DNA of 64,000 bases. Origin: Oreocharis arfaki. Its lineage: Eukaryota > Chordata > Aves > Passeriformes > Paramythiidae. The DNA is taken from NCBI GenBank assembly GCA_013398015.1, contig VZRR01013894.1:496001-560000 (forward strand), in the 5' to 3' direction. A model generated the notes under the pieces. The model was not told the origin of the DNA. It did no database searches and saw only the letters and a program-made list of their open reading frames with translations. This document shows positions 11,401 to 26,400 of this stretch, piece by piece; position 1 is the first letter of the stretch, and every line of letters begins with the position of its first letter. The translations under genes and the position numbers were made by a program.

Positions 11401-14400
11401 CTTCATGCAGTAGAGAACCATGCTACCAGACCTTGAGAAACAGGTGAATATTAACAGAAATCTCTTCTCACGAGTCAGTCCCTAAACAGGCAACACTGTT
11501 TTCTGTGTATGGCTTTCATTGTTCAAACACTTCCTATCCCATGTCCCTTCCCTGTCACTCGGAAAAAAGCTCACAGCTCAGTTCTTTTGATTTGCTAGCA
11601 CTCAAGAAAACCATGAATACCAGCATGATGGGCTCATAGAAGTAAGTCTTCACTGTTGTTTTCCAATCTCCTCACATTTTCATGCTTCTTGCTCCCCTCA
11701 CCCCCACATTTTCCTCTTTTTGTCCTCAGTTTCCCATTTGGCATTTATCCCTCTGTTCCTCCTAAATAATACACAGGCAATACACAGATAACGGACAGAG
11801 AAAAATGTTCAGACCAAAACTTAACATAAGCAGAATGTAAGTCTCTATTGACTGAGACAAAGTACTGTACTCTCCTTTAGCAATAAAATGAGCTAACTGT
11901 TAAGTTAGGTCCTGTATTTCTGCAGAGCATGGCATTGTGCCAAGCCAACTCCAGAGAGTGGGAAAGGAGAGGCCTTGTGAGTAAAAATAAACAGACCCAA
12001 ATGTATGCACACAGCCCAAACCCGGAGCTTGGGAGTGCTGGGCGTGAGCTGTTTTCCACTACTGCCTACAGAGGATTTCAGAAAATTTATGGCACAGTGA
12101 GCTCAGACTTTACAGCAGCCAGAGGGGACTAACTCAGTGTGTATTTTAGGAATGGTTGCACTATTCAGTTTGCCTTTACTTCCCTCTCTTCCTTGTACAC
12201 ACAGGCAGCCCTACCTACACAACCAGCCACTACCTTCTGTGGTGACCTGGTCACTTCAGTCCATCATACAACACCTCAGTGATAGATATGTCAGCAGAAA
12301 TTAAGATAATTCCACCCATCAGAGAGTGGTATTTGAAAAACACATGCAACTACTAGAATTTTCTGGTAGGAGCACAGTAGTCATGAATATATGTAAAGAA
12401 ATGTGCTATTTACTCTACAGTGAACACCCATGTAGCTGTTACCAGCAAGCTGAAGTGCCCTGTATTTTACATACCAATTTCAGTTTTACTCAGTAACAGT
12501 TCATATTCCCTGTGGACTCTCCAGTCTGCTGTAAACATCACTGCTCCTGTGTACTTCGAGAGCATATAGTCATCAGGATCAGATATTCCATCACCCACAA
12601 TGAACAGTTTTGGCCAGACTCTGATTCTAACTACACTAACAGAAAATATAAGACCTAGTTACATAAACTCACTGCATTCCACAAAGAATTAGTAAAATCA
12701 CCTTTAGATTCTCGCCGTGTTCTTCAATTTTAAACATGTAAAAAGGCACGTTAGGTGGTATCTACCCCATAACGAATGCATTAAAGGGAGACAGTTTTTG
12801 TTTATACCTGGATCTACTCCAATTAGGGTCTCTAGAGTCTTTATCTTCTGTGCTGCTTCTGCTGACACAATACAGAAATGCAGAGGATCTTGAGAGATGC
12901 AGTGGACCTGTGGGACTCCTCCTAAGGATCTGACATTGTCATTTTTTAGGTCGGTAATGAACATGGAGCCAGGAGAATGAGTAAAAGCTAATGGAGCTCC
13001 TAAAATGAATGAAAAAACTTCAGTTAAATGTTATTATTGCAATATAATGAATTATCAGGATGATAAAATTTCAAAAAGCTACTTCATATAAAAACAGATC
13101 CCTGCCTGATGACACTTATAAAAAGAGGTGATATTTTAAGTTACAATGCAGTAACTACTACACTTTGGAAAGAGATATATGCACGTACATCTGAAAATGT
13201 TTTCACTTTTAAAAAGCTCTTGTGGGTAGTTGAGTTTCTTCCACAACGTCCTCTTTGGTCTAAACTTGAGGCAACCTAAGAACAGAACTCTGATGCCCTC
13301 CCCAAAGGTCTGTCGTGATGGTGTTTGTCTTCCCAAGTCACCGTGACATCTGGCAGGGCCCTGCTGTCCTGGAGACGGCTGAACACCTGCCTGCCCATGG
13401 GGAGCAGTGATTTCATTCCCTGTTTTGCTCTCTTTGCATGCATGGCTTTTGTTTTCCCTATGAAACTGTCTTTATCTCAACCCATAAGTTTTCCAGCTTT
13501 TACCTCTCCAATTTTCTCCCCAGTCCTGCTGGCTGGGTTTAAACCACAACCACTGTAAACTGGCAAGGAGTAACGACAAAAGTGGACCAGTAAGCCTTAG
13601 CAAAGGAAATATGAGTAGCCTCTAAAACCCTGGAGAAAAATAAGCTTCTTTAGACCTGACAGCATAGTAACTCCCTAAGCTGAAAATATTTCCTGTCTTT
13701 ATACTGATTCCAGAAGTCTGGATCTAGGTAATACTTGATCTGGCAAAACTGGTACATTGTTAGGTAAATCCCAACTGGTACACTTACACAAGCAAAACTT
13801 TACTTCGTTAGGAGGGTGAAAATGGAGAAGATATTTCTTTACTAAGTACGTATGTGCTTGGTTTGAGCTGTATCTGTTGGGACTCTATGGCTAGCAATTT
13901 AAAGAACCTGGGGAACATGGTTGTTGAGGTTTACTAGACCTCACGAAACCCTGTGAGCAGACAATTTTTTGTGACAAGCTAGCAGATTCATCTAAAGTAT
14001 GGGTACTGATGGTATGGCAGATTTTTAACTAACTAGCTGAGAAAGTAGCACAGCAAAACAAAAACCGTCAAAAATTTCCTGGAATGCACTAATGACAACT
14101 GGTTTTAATATAGAAAATGGAGAAATAAAAGTGAAAGCCAGTTCCAGGCAAGGGCAGGATAGACAGTCACTTTTGGCAACAGATTGGAGAGACATTGGCA
14201 ATTTTTTTCTCTCTTTTCCCTACAACAAGGATGCATGAGGAAGATGAATAGGTTTGCTGAAGAATACAGGAAAGAGCAGGATTTTCAGCATGGATTTGGG
14301 ACTGGAGAAAAGAGATTGTTTGTAAGAAAGAAAAAGAAGTCTCTTCTCTTAGAATTGAACATATTTAGAGCAGGTGTTGAGAGAAGTTCATATAAACATC

Positions 14401-17400
14401 TGTAAGAAACCACAAGGATCCTGCAGAGAGAGAAAGACAAATCAGATGGCCTCCCAAGGCTCTCTCAAATATAGTGCCTATGACTATTAAGCTTCTTTTT
14501 CAGTATGGATGAAAAGACAGTATTTCATTTCACACTAGTGGCTTAGAGAAGTACATAATACTGCTACTAGGGGTTTGTTGCATTTTCTTGCCCTTTGTGC
14601 TCATGCCTCCATAAATGCCTGCACACAGTGCAGAAACACTGCGCAGAGGAGAAAGTTTCATTTATGTGAAGTGTGTCATATTTACTTAATTTTGGAAAAA
14701 ACTAAAAGCTCAACATTCTCCGTGAGATACTTAAGAACTCATTTCCATGTCAATCAATTTGCTAGCTCTTGAGCTCTTGACAACATTTTGGAATGATTTC
14801 TGGCTTCTCTTTTTTTTTCCCCTTTCTTTTTTTTTTTCCTTTTTCCTTGACTAATGCTTTACTTCAATGTAGTACAAAATAATATTTTAAAAGAAAGAAG
14901 CTTAAAAATGAATGCCTTTAAACTTCTTGTTTTTTACAATGCTTAAAAAGATGTTTTGATGTTGCCAGAGCTGTAGATTTAAACCTTTAAAATACTCACA
15001 CAAAAGTGGTGAGATTTCAGAAAGAATTTTCTTTAAAGGAGACCTGTATTTCACGACAAAAACTGTCCTGCCAAAGGCTTATTTGTTGTTTGGCTGGGGT
15101 GCTTTTTATCTTACCCTAAAATCAAGCCTGCTAATCACTCCGTCTGCTTTTAAAAAAGTAAAATAAAAAAGAGAGAGAAAAAAGAGATTGAAGGATAATT
15201 TAAAAATGGTCTTGAAGCAGCACATACTGCAGTTGATAATTGCTTCTATTCCTGTTACTCCACAGGCCCAAAACACTGGAATATCACCAGGGTGAAGGTC
15301 AACTGGATCTCCATAGTCTGGTTTAGAAAGATCTTGTATTCCCAGCAGACCTGGAATTGATCAAAAATGAAATAATGAGTGATTCTAAGTAAGCAGTAAT
15401 ACTGCAGAGCTGAGGGGTGGACCCCAAACATCATTCAATGACACTGACTTAAGAGTGCAAGAGTGTCAAGCTCCCCTAAAGTGGAACATTTAGTTTGCCT
15501 TTGAGTGCATATTCTCAGAGCCTGAGCTGACTTGATTTCCCTTTTTGTACTCGATAACCCCAATAAAAACATATTTACCTTATTTCTGCAACAAAATACA
15601 AGCTACACATCTATGTCGAGTTTCCAAGATAATATAAATCCTCTGGATCAACAGAATAATTATATTCTTAGCACTGGCAAACAAAATTAAATGATTGCAA
15701 TGCAAAATGAGTTCTTTCTAGAACACATTTTCTACTGCTTTAACTTCTTACATTCTTTAGCTAGAGAAATGATCAATCTCTCTTTTCCTCTCTGTCTTAG
15801 ATAAATACCTCTCACTCTTAGCTGCCTTTCACTAAACTGTCTTTTGCTTTATTCTAGCACCTACTTGTAATAATCTGGGTCATTCTAAGCACTTTCTATC
15901 TTCCCTCGGTTTCAAATTCTTCAGATGTTTTAATATACCACTATCTTTTCTGGAATTAATTTATATAATCTGTATATAAAATAATTTACTTTTTAGTAAT
16001 GAGTTATTACTAGTTCCTCAGACTTATGTACTCAGATATGTTACTCAAATACATTACTGGAGCCTTGTGTTAACCAAAGACATCTCCTCCCATGACCTGC
16101 AATGTGATCCTTCCATGTATGCAGCCCATGACTACCAAACTTCTGAGAACAGGAGAGAATTATTCCAATCTATCTTCACATTACAGGCGTTTGTTTGGTT
16201 TTATTCTTTTTCAAACAGCCTCCTGTCCTATTTTTTTTCAGTTTCATTCAAACTAGATTTAAAAAAAAATCTTGTCATATTTCTATTCATTCTGCCTTAA
16301 GTGTTATGCTCATTGTATGCCATCTCAGTATTTTTAAAAATAATGCAGTATTTACTTTCACACTGAACCACTAAGACACAAAACGCATCCACACATACTC
16401 GTCCCCATGCTGTCAGTCACTGCTACACTGTCACTGGAATCTCTGACAGCAAGAAAGTATTCACATATAAATGAAACTGCATACATTTCAGAAAAATGTG
16501 GTTACACTTTTTTACCAAAACCACCCCGACATATAACTTACCTACATTTGACAACTATCTTTTATCTAAGAAACCTCTGTGTTCAGCTTACTCGAAACCT
16601 TGTTTTTTCTTTTTCTTCCTTCTTTCTTTTTCCTTTTATATTCAGGTTTGTGACCATTAGAAAGGATTAAAACATAATAGATTTAGTGTCACAGGTATTT
16701 CAATCCTACCACTTCCCATGCTTTCCCCCTTCACTTTTGTGCACAGTCAGGTGCATGAAGAGTGAAAAATGAAAAGCACTGACCAGGGTCACCTATGTGA
16801 ATTGGTGCTCCATGGGCCTCTTCCAATTCAGATGTTGCTAGCACAGCTGCTTCCAACTTGCTTTCAGGAATAGGTCTCATTGTGACTACTAAGTTGCAGT
16901 GAAACATAGAAACGCTGTAGCAAGGTACAGATGTCTGTTGAAACGAATCCAGTGTTAGCAGGAATCCTGAATAAAACTTCTAAAACACTAGAATAAATAA
17001 ATCTAAATCTTCGTGCTGTACTTGAGTTTAGAAAGGCTGCATTCTAACATTCATTTTGAATCCTTTCGAAAAAAATTCTTAGGATCCCATATTTTTTTCC
17101 TTTAAGATTCTATCATTTAGCTTCATCATAAAGATCACCAAAATTTTCAGCATCATGCACTTCTTGTTTCTGTGAACAAGCAAGGTGACCTCAGTATATG
17201 TTGAATATTATCAGAAAACAATGGTGTGTTCCCTCCACAGAAAGTGAAAAAGCTAATAGAAGATTATTGCACAGCTACAAATCAACTTGGACTGAATCTA
17301 TCCTCTGTACTTGAACACAGTGCCCTGTAACATGCCAGGGTCAGCCACTGCTGATGGCAGTACCCACTCGTACAGAAGCAGCATGCCAGCTCCATACACA

Positions 17401-20400
17401 CAAAATCTTTCATGCCTCTACAAAGGCTCTATGGAATTCATAATCCTCACCAACTGGGAGGCTGAAGCACATTTTCCATTTAGAAATTTCTATTTAGCAG
17501 GTCAGCTTTTTAGAAAAAAAAGTCTGATATCTGAGTTACAGTTGAACATAAACAAGACATGCAGAGAGCTAGAGCTGTCTAGAAAATGTTCATTTAAAGC
17601 CTTCATAATGATAATAATAATCACACCTGTCACTATAGAAACACATCATGCAGTTCTTCACAGCATTAATGTGCTATAAACTATAAAATTTACCTAATTC
17701 TGAAAAGCTAGAAGCAGATACATAGTTCTACTTTTTTCTTTAAGTTTGGTAGAAGGACTCACATATGAGATACAGTTGCACACTCATTTTGACCAGGAGC
17801 ATAGCATAGCTTGCGTAATGATAACACTGAAAACAACAATAACGTTCCTCTAGTAGCACAGCATCTGAACTAAAGGAAAAAAGCATGCAGATACGTACTT
17901 TAATGTTCTTAGTATTAAGGAGTTTATTTACTGGAGCCAGAATTATTCTAAGACTTCTGTTAACACTAAAATCTACACCATAAACTTTCTGAGCACAGTC
18001 ATAATTTTCAGTGCTATGGTAGACACTTCAAGTCTTTGGGCACATCTTCTGTCCCAGAGGCCTGGGTTTGTAGCAAATGTGCAGTTTAAAGGCTCTACTG
18101 TCACAGGAAAAATCAAAAATGTGGCTGTCACACAGAAGAAACTGCTATGGTCATGGTTTATAAAAGCAATATTCCAACTGCAAGCAGGAGCTGGTATGGA
18201 GAGCAGGACACACGTAAAGGCATGGTCAGAATAGCGCATGGATCATTGAGCAAAACTGAGACGGCAAACCAGAACAGAATCCAAATGAAATGCCTGCCAC
18301 AGGAAATGGGGAAAGCTTTGTCACGGAAAATGAATAAAAACGCAGACTGGCCTTGCACTGAACTGAAGCTGGGAATATTTTACCCCAGATTTTCATGCAC
18401 TCAGCACTAGCACATGCCTTAGGTTACTATGCAGGTAGAGAGAAACAGTTCTGATTTGAACAATAGGTATATGCACCTAATGTGAATACAGGCAAAACTC
18501 ACAGGCAAAATTACAATAAAGACTATGTGTGTGTGCATATACTTACCTTGTACATGCTTACATTACATTTTTGCTCAACGTTTCTTACAGGAATGCCAGC
18601 TTTTTGGACTGCTTTTTCCAAAGAGAAGCTGCAGCCTAAATAAAAAGTCACCATGTCCTTGAGTTGTTCAGAATACTCATTAAGGCTTTTCAGTGATCCA
18701 GTACAAGCTCCATGCTCATATTTTCTGTACTGTAGGCAGTCAGTTCTAGTGAAATAAGAAGTTATCACAGCTTTATCACATTTTTCGAAAACAAGGTGAA
18801 TTGGTTGAATTGACATAAACCCAGTGTGAAACCACAAGATACAGCCTACTTTATCCATTTTTTTCTTTCTGAGTAATAACAAAACAAACACAGGCAAAAC
18901 CCCCAGAACACCTTATACTGCACAAAACCAAGCTGACAAACACAGCATTTTTTAGGTTTTACAGGTAAAGACTCCTTATGCATATCTTGCCTCTGGCTCT
19001 AAAAATAGGAAGCTGTTTTAAGCCATGTTTTTAGTGTTTACTACAGGAGTACATCTTTCAAATTTCAGAGACTCTACAAGTATCATGCAGACACCATGGC
19101 CATGTTCCTAGTACATAAAACAAATATAAAACCCTAATATTGAATTCTGCAGGCCCAGACTGCAAAACGTTTTAAAATTACACAGAATTTCACCTCTGGA
19201 TTAGAGAAATACTTGTAATACTGACAATTATCATAACATGTTTCTCAAGAACAAGATGATTAGGCTGTTACATGCACAGTTTTCACACAAAGGTATAATT
19301 ACAAGAAAAGAACCTTGGTCAAAATGTTCAACAGCGCAAGAAGGCTGTTTCCTGAAACCCTCCTAATCACCACTAGCATTCACTGCAGAATATTGACCAG
19401 CAGAGTTGGTCTGTAGTTACCTGATATCAGAATCGCTACTCAGGGAGGGACATTTCCAGTCACCTGCTCGACTTCTGTGCAGCAGTGGCAGGGGTCCATT
19501 GTTTGCATGGCAGAACTTCTCAAAGTCATCAGCCAGGGACTTGTGCAAAATCACAACATTGGCCTGTTTATAGCCTTAAATTGTAGAAGGTAGGAATGAC
19601 TGGTTATTAATTCAGCTTTTTGCTTGTGAAACAATAACTTTTCTGTGTAACTTTCTTTGGATGGTCTACAAAAATTACCTGAAGGAAATTTTTGATTCAG
19701 ACCTCTGTAATCAGATTAAACTTCCTGAAATGTCTTAAAAATCATAGCTGGGCCTACTCTATCTGTGAAGACATTCACAGCTAAAACAGTTGGCAGACAT
19801 GGGTAGTAGCAGAATATGAAGACACCATAATTAATAAACATTTCTGTGAATTTATATATAAACATAATTTCTTGTCTAACCTGGGAAATTAGTGTTCTGT
19901 AGGAAAACGCTTTCTTTGCAGATGTTAACCCAGAGCCAAAGAAAGGGTATCATATACCATACTTCCACAATTATTTTTCTCAACACCAAGATATAAATCA
20001 TGGTCAGTACAAGAGTAAATTCCTGGTATCTTGATGTTTGTAGCACATTTTTTAAAACTTCTTGGCTAGGGAATTTTAATGTGGGCTGAAATTAAACAGA
20101 TATGATTACAGGTCAGGAATAAACTCTTGACTGTCCACCTAATCTCAGTAATTTCCACTATTTCTAATTTTAAAAAAACCCACATAAAATAAACAAAACT
20201 GCTACACTTTCTCCACTTGGAAACAGCTTTGATTTAAAAGGTTGTTGACTACTACCATGAAATAGCTTCTAATGACATTGACATTTTTTGAATGAGTACC
20301 ACTGAAGAAAGGTCCCATTAATTTATTTAGCATTTATTTTCTTAAAAATAGTAGTTAATACCAATGCCATTTAAATTTTCCCGCATGGGAAAATCAGCTG

Positions 20401-23400
20401 TTCAAATAAGGAGGGGAAATTTGGAGTACAACTGGTCTGGGGTGTATAAACCAGCAATTAACAGTCCCTAAATTCTCTACTGATACTCTCTTGAAGAGTT
20501 ATTACTGTCTGATATCAGGCAGGTGAGTAGGAGGCTGCACAGAAGCACTCACTTTCTTAAACACTGCAGTAGTCTGTCATCAAACAGGCAATAATTTAGT
20601 TGAAATCAATGAGCTTCCTTCAAAAGCTGTAGAAATTGAGCCAAATCTTACTCTTGACCAAAGCTAACAAAGAAATCTAAAGATAGAATTCTATTCCTGA
20701 TGGAAAAATGCAAAGCAAAGGCCGAGGTAACCATGTATTTGCATACTGAATTCGTCCACAAACTGCCCTCTTGGGAGTAGTCAGCACAAAAATTCATTTT
20801 ATTACTAGCAAAAGTTACTAAATACAGAAAGAGATTCTTGCTAAATACAGAAAAAATATTTTTGCTAAATAAACATACTACATTTACCACTGAATAAAAC
20901 ACTACATTCAGTTACCCCTCAACTTCATTCCCTGCCATCCATGAGAAATCCACAGGCACTTTCTGCTTTGCTGGTTATATTAATGAGTTCTTAAAATTAT
21001 GGGTTTAGTCAAGGCATTCAACTGACAACACTAAATTTCACATACTCGTTACAGATGACAGACTGAATCTGCAGGTGAATACCCTCCTGATAGCTATCCT
21101 TCCTTTTTTGTAGAAATGAAACCCCTATCTCCTGATGTATTTACTTCCATTATGGAGCCACTATTACAAATGTATTCACAAGCAATTGTAGTGGAGCTGG
21201 ATGTGCTGACCAATCTAGGAACTAATTCAACACACTCATGTCCCAGCTCAGAGAAGTTTAGAAAGAACTTCTAATTTCTTCAGTGAATGACAATGAGGAC
21301 AGTAAGAAAGAATTGGATAACAACAACATAAGACAATTGGTTACAATGGTTCTTTTTGTATAACGAAACTGTTCATGAACGTATTTCGTATGTCAGTTAT
21401 ACTTCTAAAAATGTTAGAACGAATACATTTTAAACTACTGCAGCAATGAATTCACTTAAAAATTCAGCTGGGGCAAACTACAAATTATTAACATTATAAA
21501 ATGTCTTCCATTAGTATTTTTCAGCTTAGGAACTGATAGAAAAGAAAACCACAATTTCAAGACTCGTTATGGTTCTACAAAATGACCTTTAACATTTTTT
21601 ATAGTAGTGCTACTACCGTACACACAGCTTTGTTGATCAGCTATTTGCCATGGTATTTTTGTTGATGTTACTTTTTTAAATTGATCACAACAATGACAGA
21701 CTTTTCTGCTTCTGTAAAAGTCCAGCTATGAGAGGCAAGACAGAAATCAATCTTCCAGAATACATTCAGTAATCTGAGTATAAAATGATTTTTTCCCTCC
21801 CCCTTATAATTCCCAGTCTTGCTGAGCCAGAAATCTTCACTTTCTGCAATAAATGAAGCAGAAAACCACTTCTGTAACTATATGTCTCTAACCCTTCTCC
21901 AAAGCATATTTGATGTGCTAAGCAAAGCAAGGTGTCTGTGAAGAACATAGCAGGTCATCTTACAAATGTGATAATAACATGTAAGAAAAGCCACCTCTGG
22001 TTAAAGATTTTTCAAATATTTTCTGCATCCATCAATTCTCAATGACAATTGGTAGCTGAGGGATGCACTGCAAACACTGAAAACAAAGTCCATGTACATT
22101 ACTCAGGTAGGATGGTGCATTTTCTCTGATATATTTTTATGATTTAAAAAACAGAGTCAGGTGCTTAGAATGTGATTTCAAAAACACCCAAGAACATAAC
22201 ATTTTCTTCTGTTTTACTTTAGCGCTTTTGATATTTCTCCAATGCTTCACAAACAAAAAACCACATAGTTATGAATCTAAAATGGAATCACTTTGCACAG
22301 AGAGCTGTTAGGTTTACTTACCTTCAGCCATTCTGGAAGTATTACTAATAGTGAGTCTGTTGCACCGAATTATTCTTCTTAGCACATGGGGAAGGAGAGA
22401 TTTCAAACCTCCTGTCAAAAGCGTCTCTTCACCCTTAACAGAAAGATAATTATAAATTCAAACACAAAGCACTTTTTTTTTTTCATATTTTAAATTCTGA
22501 TTTTCTGGAGAACTTAGCTTACGTTTCCTCCTCGTTCCACCGAAGTTGTTATCACTGGGAAATTCTAAGTTGTAACTCAAAAGGGAGATCAAAGTCAAAG
22601 GGTTATTTCACTGACATTTTATGACTATATGCAAACTCAGTCTTTCAATAAATTGTCTGCACTTTAACCTTTAGGATAAACATGCACTTTAACCTTTGGG
22701 ATAAAATGCAAAATTTGGCTGCCCTATAATGTAAGAAACATTTCTTTCCTTCCTGATAAACACTAATTTTCTAGAGTATTCAGTTCTCCGTAAGTCATTG
22801 TAACTTTAAAATTGCAATAGCACCAAGCTATAATCTGTAATATTACTTCTCTGATCAAAATACTTTTAGACACTTAGCAAGGCAACCTTGTGGTAAAGAG
22901 AGAACTATATTCAGAAAATGTCACTGTAATACATTTCACATGTATTATGGTTTTCAAATATTAATTATGCAGAAGTGAATACTCCAGTGGCTATTCTTCC
23001 ACTGGGAAAGCAAACATAGAGATGTTTAAGTCACTTGTCATACAATCTGGAGTAGGTACAGAAATTAGTTTCCTAACTACAATCAGTATCTGTCTCTTTT
23101 TACTTCTTTTGAAGATTTAAAATGTCATTTTTCTGCAATCCAGACAAAGTTCACACAAAGTTTCTCTCTCAACCTGAACTACTGATAACTAAAAAGGGTT
23201 CATTATATCAATATCAGGAAAAAGTAAGAGTTAAGTCAGACTAAAATAATAACTTGGCTGCATATGATTTTAACCTTGGTCACTTTTAGGTAAAGAAACT
23301 GAACTATCCTCTGAGTAATCAAATTACCAGCCTCCAAATTCTTCTTTAATTCAGAAGAAGTCATTCTTGATGTCATGCATAAGAAGTAATAAATATGAGA

Positions 23401-26400
23401 GAAGCTGTGCTGCTCTTTTAAAAAGATGCTACTAAATTAATGTATAATGAGATGTTACAACCTTCTAGCAAAAGTTAACTTTTCTGTTAAAGTTCCATAG
23501 TTTTTGTGCTATAACTATGATAGTACAAAGTTGCACTCTCACAACTGGAGAGCGGAGTGGAATAGTGTAAAAATTTGTATCTCTGAGCAATCATTCCATA
23601 ATTAACTTGAAGAGCAGTGATCTGTTTTGACTAAAATCATACTTTTATCCTAGTCTGTCCAAAATGTTCCCCAGAGTTTGCAGAGTTCTGAAAGTTTGAA
23701 TAAGGTGCACTGAAATTCAGAGTAAATTTTGCATCTATTCTTAATTCTGAAATCTTTAGATAACATTGTCAGCCAAAAAAAAGTCTTTTTTCTGAACTCC
23801 AACTTACAACTTCCTAGCTCTTCTTTGCTGCGTTTACATTATAACTCTGCAGGCTGTACAAAAATAGTCTTCATTACAAAATCATGAACAATTCCAAACA
23901 CACACTTTAAAGACAACAAGACATTGGATATAGAGATGTCGCTGAGCACTGATTTAGGCCTATGAGTATCAATTTAAGATACACTATTCTTAATGTAAAG
24001 AGAATTTCTAACATCATTCTGGAATGATTCATTCAAGAGATTTCAAACTAAATACAATGATCCTAATAAAACACTCCAGATATGTTCATTAGAGCCTTTC
24101 AGATAATTTTTCTTTATTTTTGAGCATCTTTAAAACCATCTAAATCACCTGTAGGATTGATGACCTGCTACTGATGAACTACTAGTTTACTTGGACTTGA
24201 AAGACAGTCTGAGTTCAGAAAACTGGTTTGGAACAAAAGCTGTCTTTAGCTAGGTATTTTGTCACAAATACCCTGTTCTGATGTTGGGAAAGCCTGACTG
24301 TCCTCTCATAAATTGTGTGCCCAGCAGCAGAAGCGAAAGTACCTATGAGATGTTTCAGCAAACATTTAGGCCCCTAAAAGTTTTTGGTTCATATGACAGC
24401 AAGTGGCTAACCAGCTACAGGATTATGAATATCAGCAATGCTGAAATGTCAGCTGTAGATACTGTACAGAAGCACCTGGGCCTGTTGCTCGTACTTGTGA
24501 ATAAACACATACCATTGATGACTGGTTAGAAAGTGAATAATTCAAACATTAACTTTGTATAAGAGCAGTGAGACAAAACTCACCTTCCTGTGGTGATTTT
24601 ATATAAGAACAGGGAAAATTCAATAGGATTAATGTTCTGAGTTATAAGTTTAGATCACTGTATTTGCTGGACAATATTAGTAATAGATGACACTGTCATT
24701 TTTGTTGATTAATTACTAAATTTGGATAGACAATAAAAACGGTGAGACGCTCACACTAGAACTCAGCTTTTGCTATATGACTTGCCCACGAATGGCTGGA
24801 AATGCAGTATGCTATTTCTCTAAGCTAGGAGGCATAGTCAGTTTCAGATTCCCCAACCATCTCTAGAACTCCCTGAAAAAATCCTTCGAACTGTCATGAC
24901 CATGGCATGTTTGGAATGACTAGGGAGAAGCATGGAGATAATTAGGATCTTAAAGAATCTTTTCCATTTTGTCCCATCAGGACACCTAATGAAGTGTACA
25001 GACTGACTTCATGGGGGCTTCAAGCAGCACTCTAAGTAAACAGTCTGAGACAGAGGTTAATCAGTTAGCAGGATCTGTGCCTTGGCAGAGGTTTCTTAAT
25101 TCCTTTCACTTTGTTCTGAGATAGTTTCAGATAATGATAGTATTAGTTACCTCATGGGGGTATGTTGGGTCACGACACAAATAGAGACAACACGCAGGGT
25201 GTTAAAAAGGCCTTAAGAGAAGAGGGTGTCAGAGCTTTTAAGATGGCTGTGGTGCCTGAGGGCATCCTATGTGGTGTCCCCCCAAAGAGATCCTAAGATC
25301 TGGCTTTCCAGCATGTTGTCTTTAATGGAATGAACATCTAAAGCAGACCAGATGGAAACCTGTGTAAACGGCATTTGAAAATCAGGTCATTGACTGGCTG
25401 CATAAAGACAAATTTCATACTTAAAGCACCCAGTCTGAAAAAAGACCTTGTTCTAAGTCATGCTGCTCACAGGAGACTCCCTGACTTCCAACACCAACGA
25501 CCAATACAGTAAAGCTTCATAGCACTGAAGCATCAAGTTTGCTCTTGATGAACATTTTCTTAAACATTTGGTTCCACATTAGAAGCACAATAAACACTTT
25601 TCTTTTTAGAGTTTTCATGAAGATTCAATGTATTTCATGGGCATCTTGAGTTTTACATACTGAACTTAAAGTATTAAAATACATTGCTGTCTGAGACATT
25701 AAGATGGCACTTACCCACTATTGATTTGTGGGCACTACCATGTCCTGGTCTGCACTTCCAAATCTTGACAAGGATGATGAAACTTCGAAGCCAGAAAGAG
25801 ACGAAAACGATGTAAAGAGCTGTGTGATCAGGCAGTAATGAGAGTATAGCTTATGCCAGATCAGTAGTTCAGAATAATAAATCAATTTGTCAGAAACAAT
25901 TATGTATTGAAATGACATCGTATTATAAAGATATAGATAAATATTCAAGAAAAAACTTTTCTTTGCATTGAAGAGGCAGTCAGTACAGTTTGGTAAAAGT
26001 ACAGTACAGTTTTGGTAAAAGTTCTAAACAGATCTGGCTTTAATAAGTAACATAAAACTGTTAGCTGACATCTTCATTCAATAAATATTTGTGCAGCACC
26101 ACTTCAGTAGAGTTAAGAAGATACACACTGTGTAATTAATTTGGCCCAGATGATTTTCAAAATATCTCATTACCCAGATAATAACAATTTTAAAGAAAGC
26201 CAGATTTGGTGGGTGATTATTTTTTTATTAGAAATTGTGATTCCTGGTTGCCATATGAAGCCCTAAGTCATTACCCATTTCTACATGCTGTTCTCAGAGC
26301 ACTAGTTGAACACGGGTGACTGAGTGCAAAGATGTGCTGATGTTTGCTGAGGTGACTGGAACGGAACCAGTTCTAAGCCTCATTTTCATAACTGATTGTA

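Noticed and set aside
22505..22560. Possible 5' non-coding exon of DGLUCY ending at a gtaagc donor
   Set aside because: It would leave an intron of less than 100 bp before exon 2 and has no supporting acceptor or coding content.
24157..24217. Possible C/D-box snoRNA (two tgatga motifs followed by ctga)
   Set aside because: There is no terminal stem bringing the boxes together, the spacing is irregular, and these short motifs are frequent by chance.
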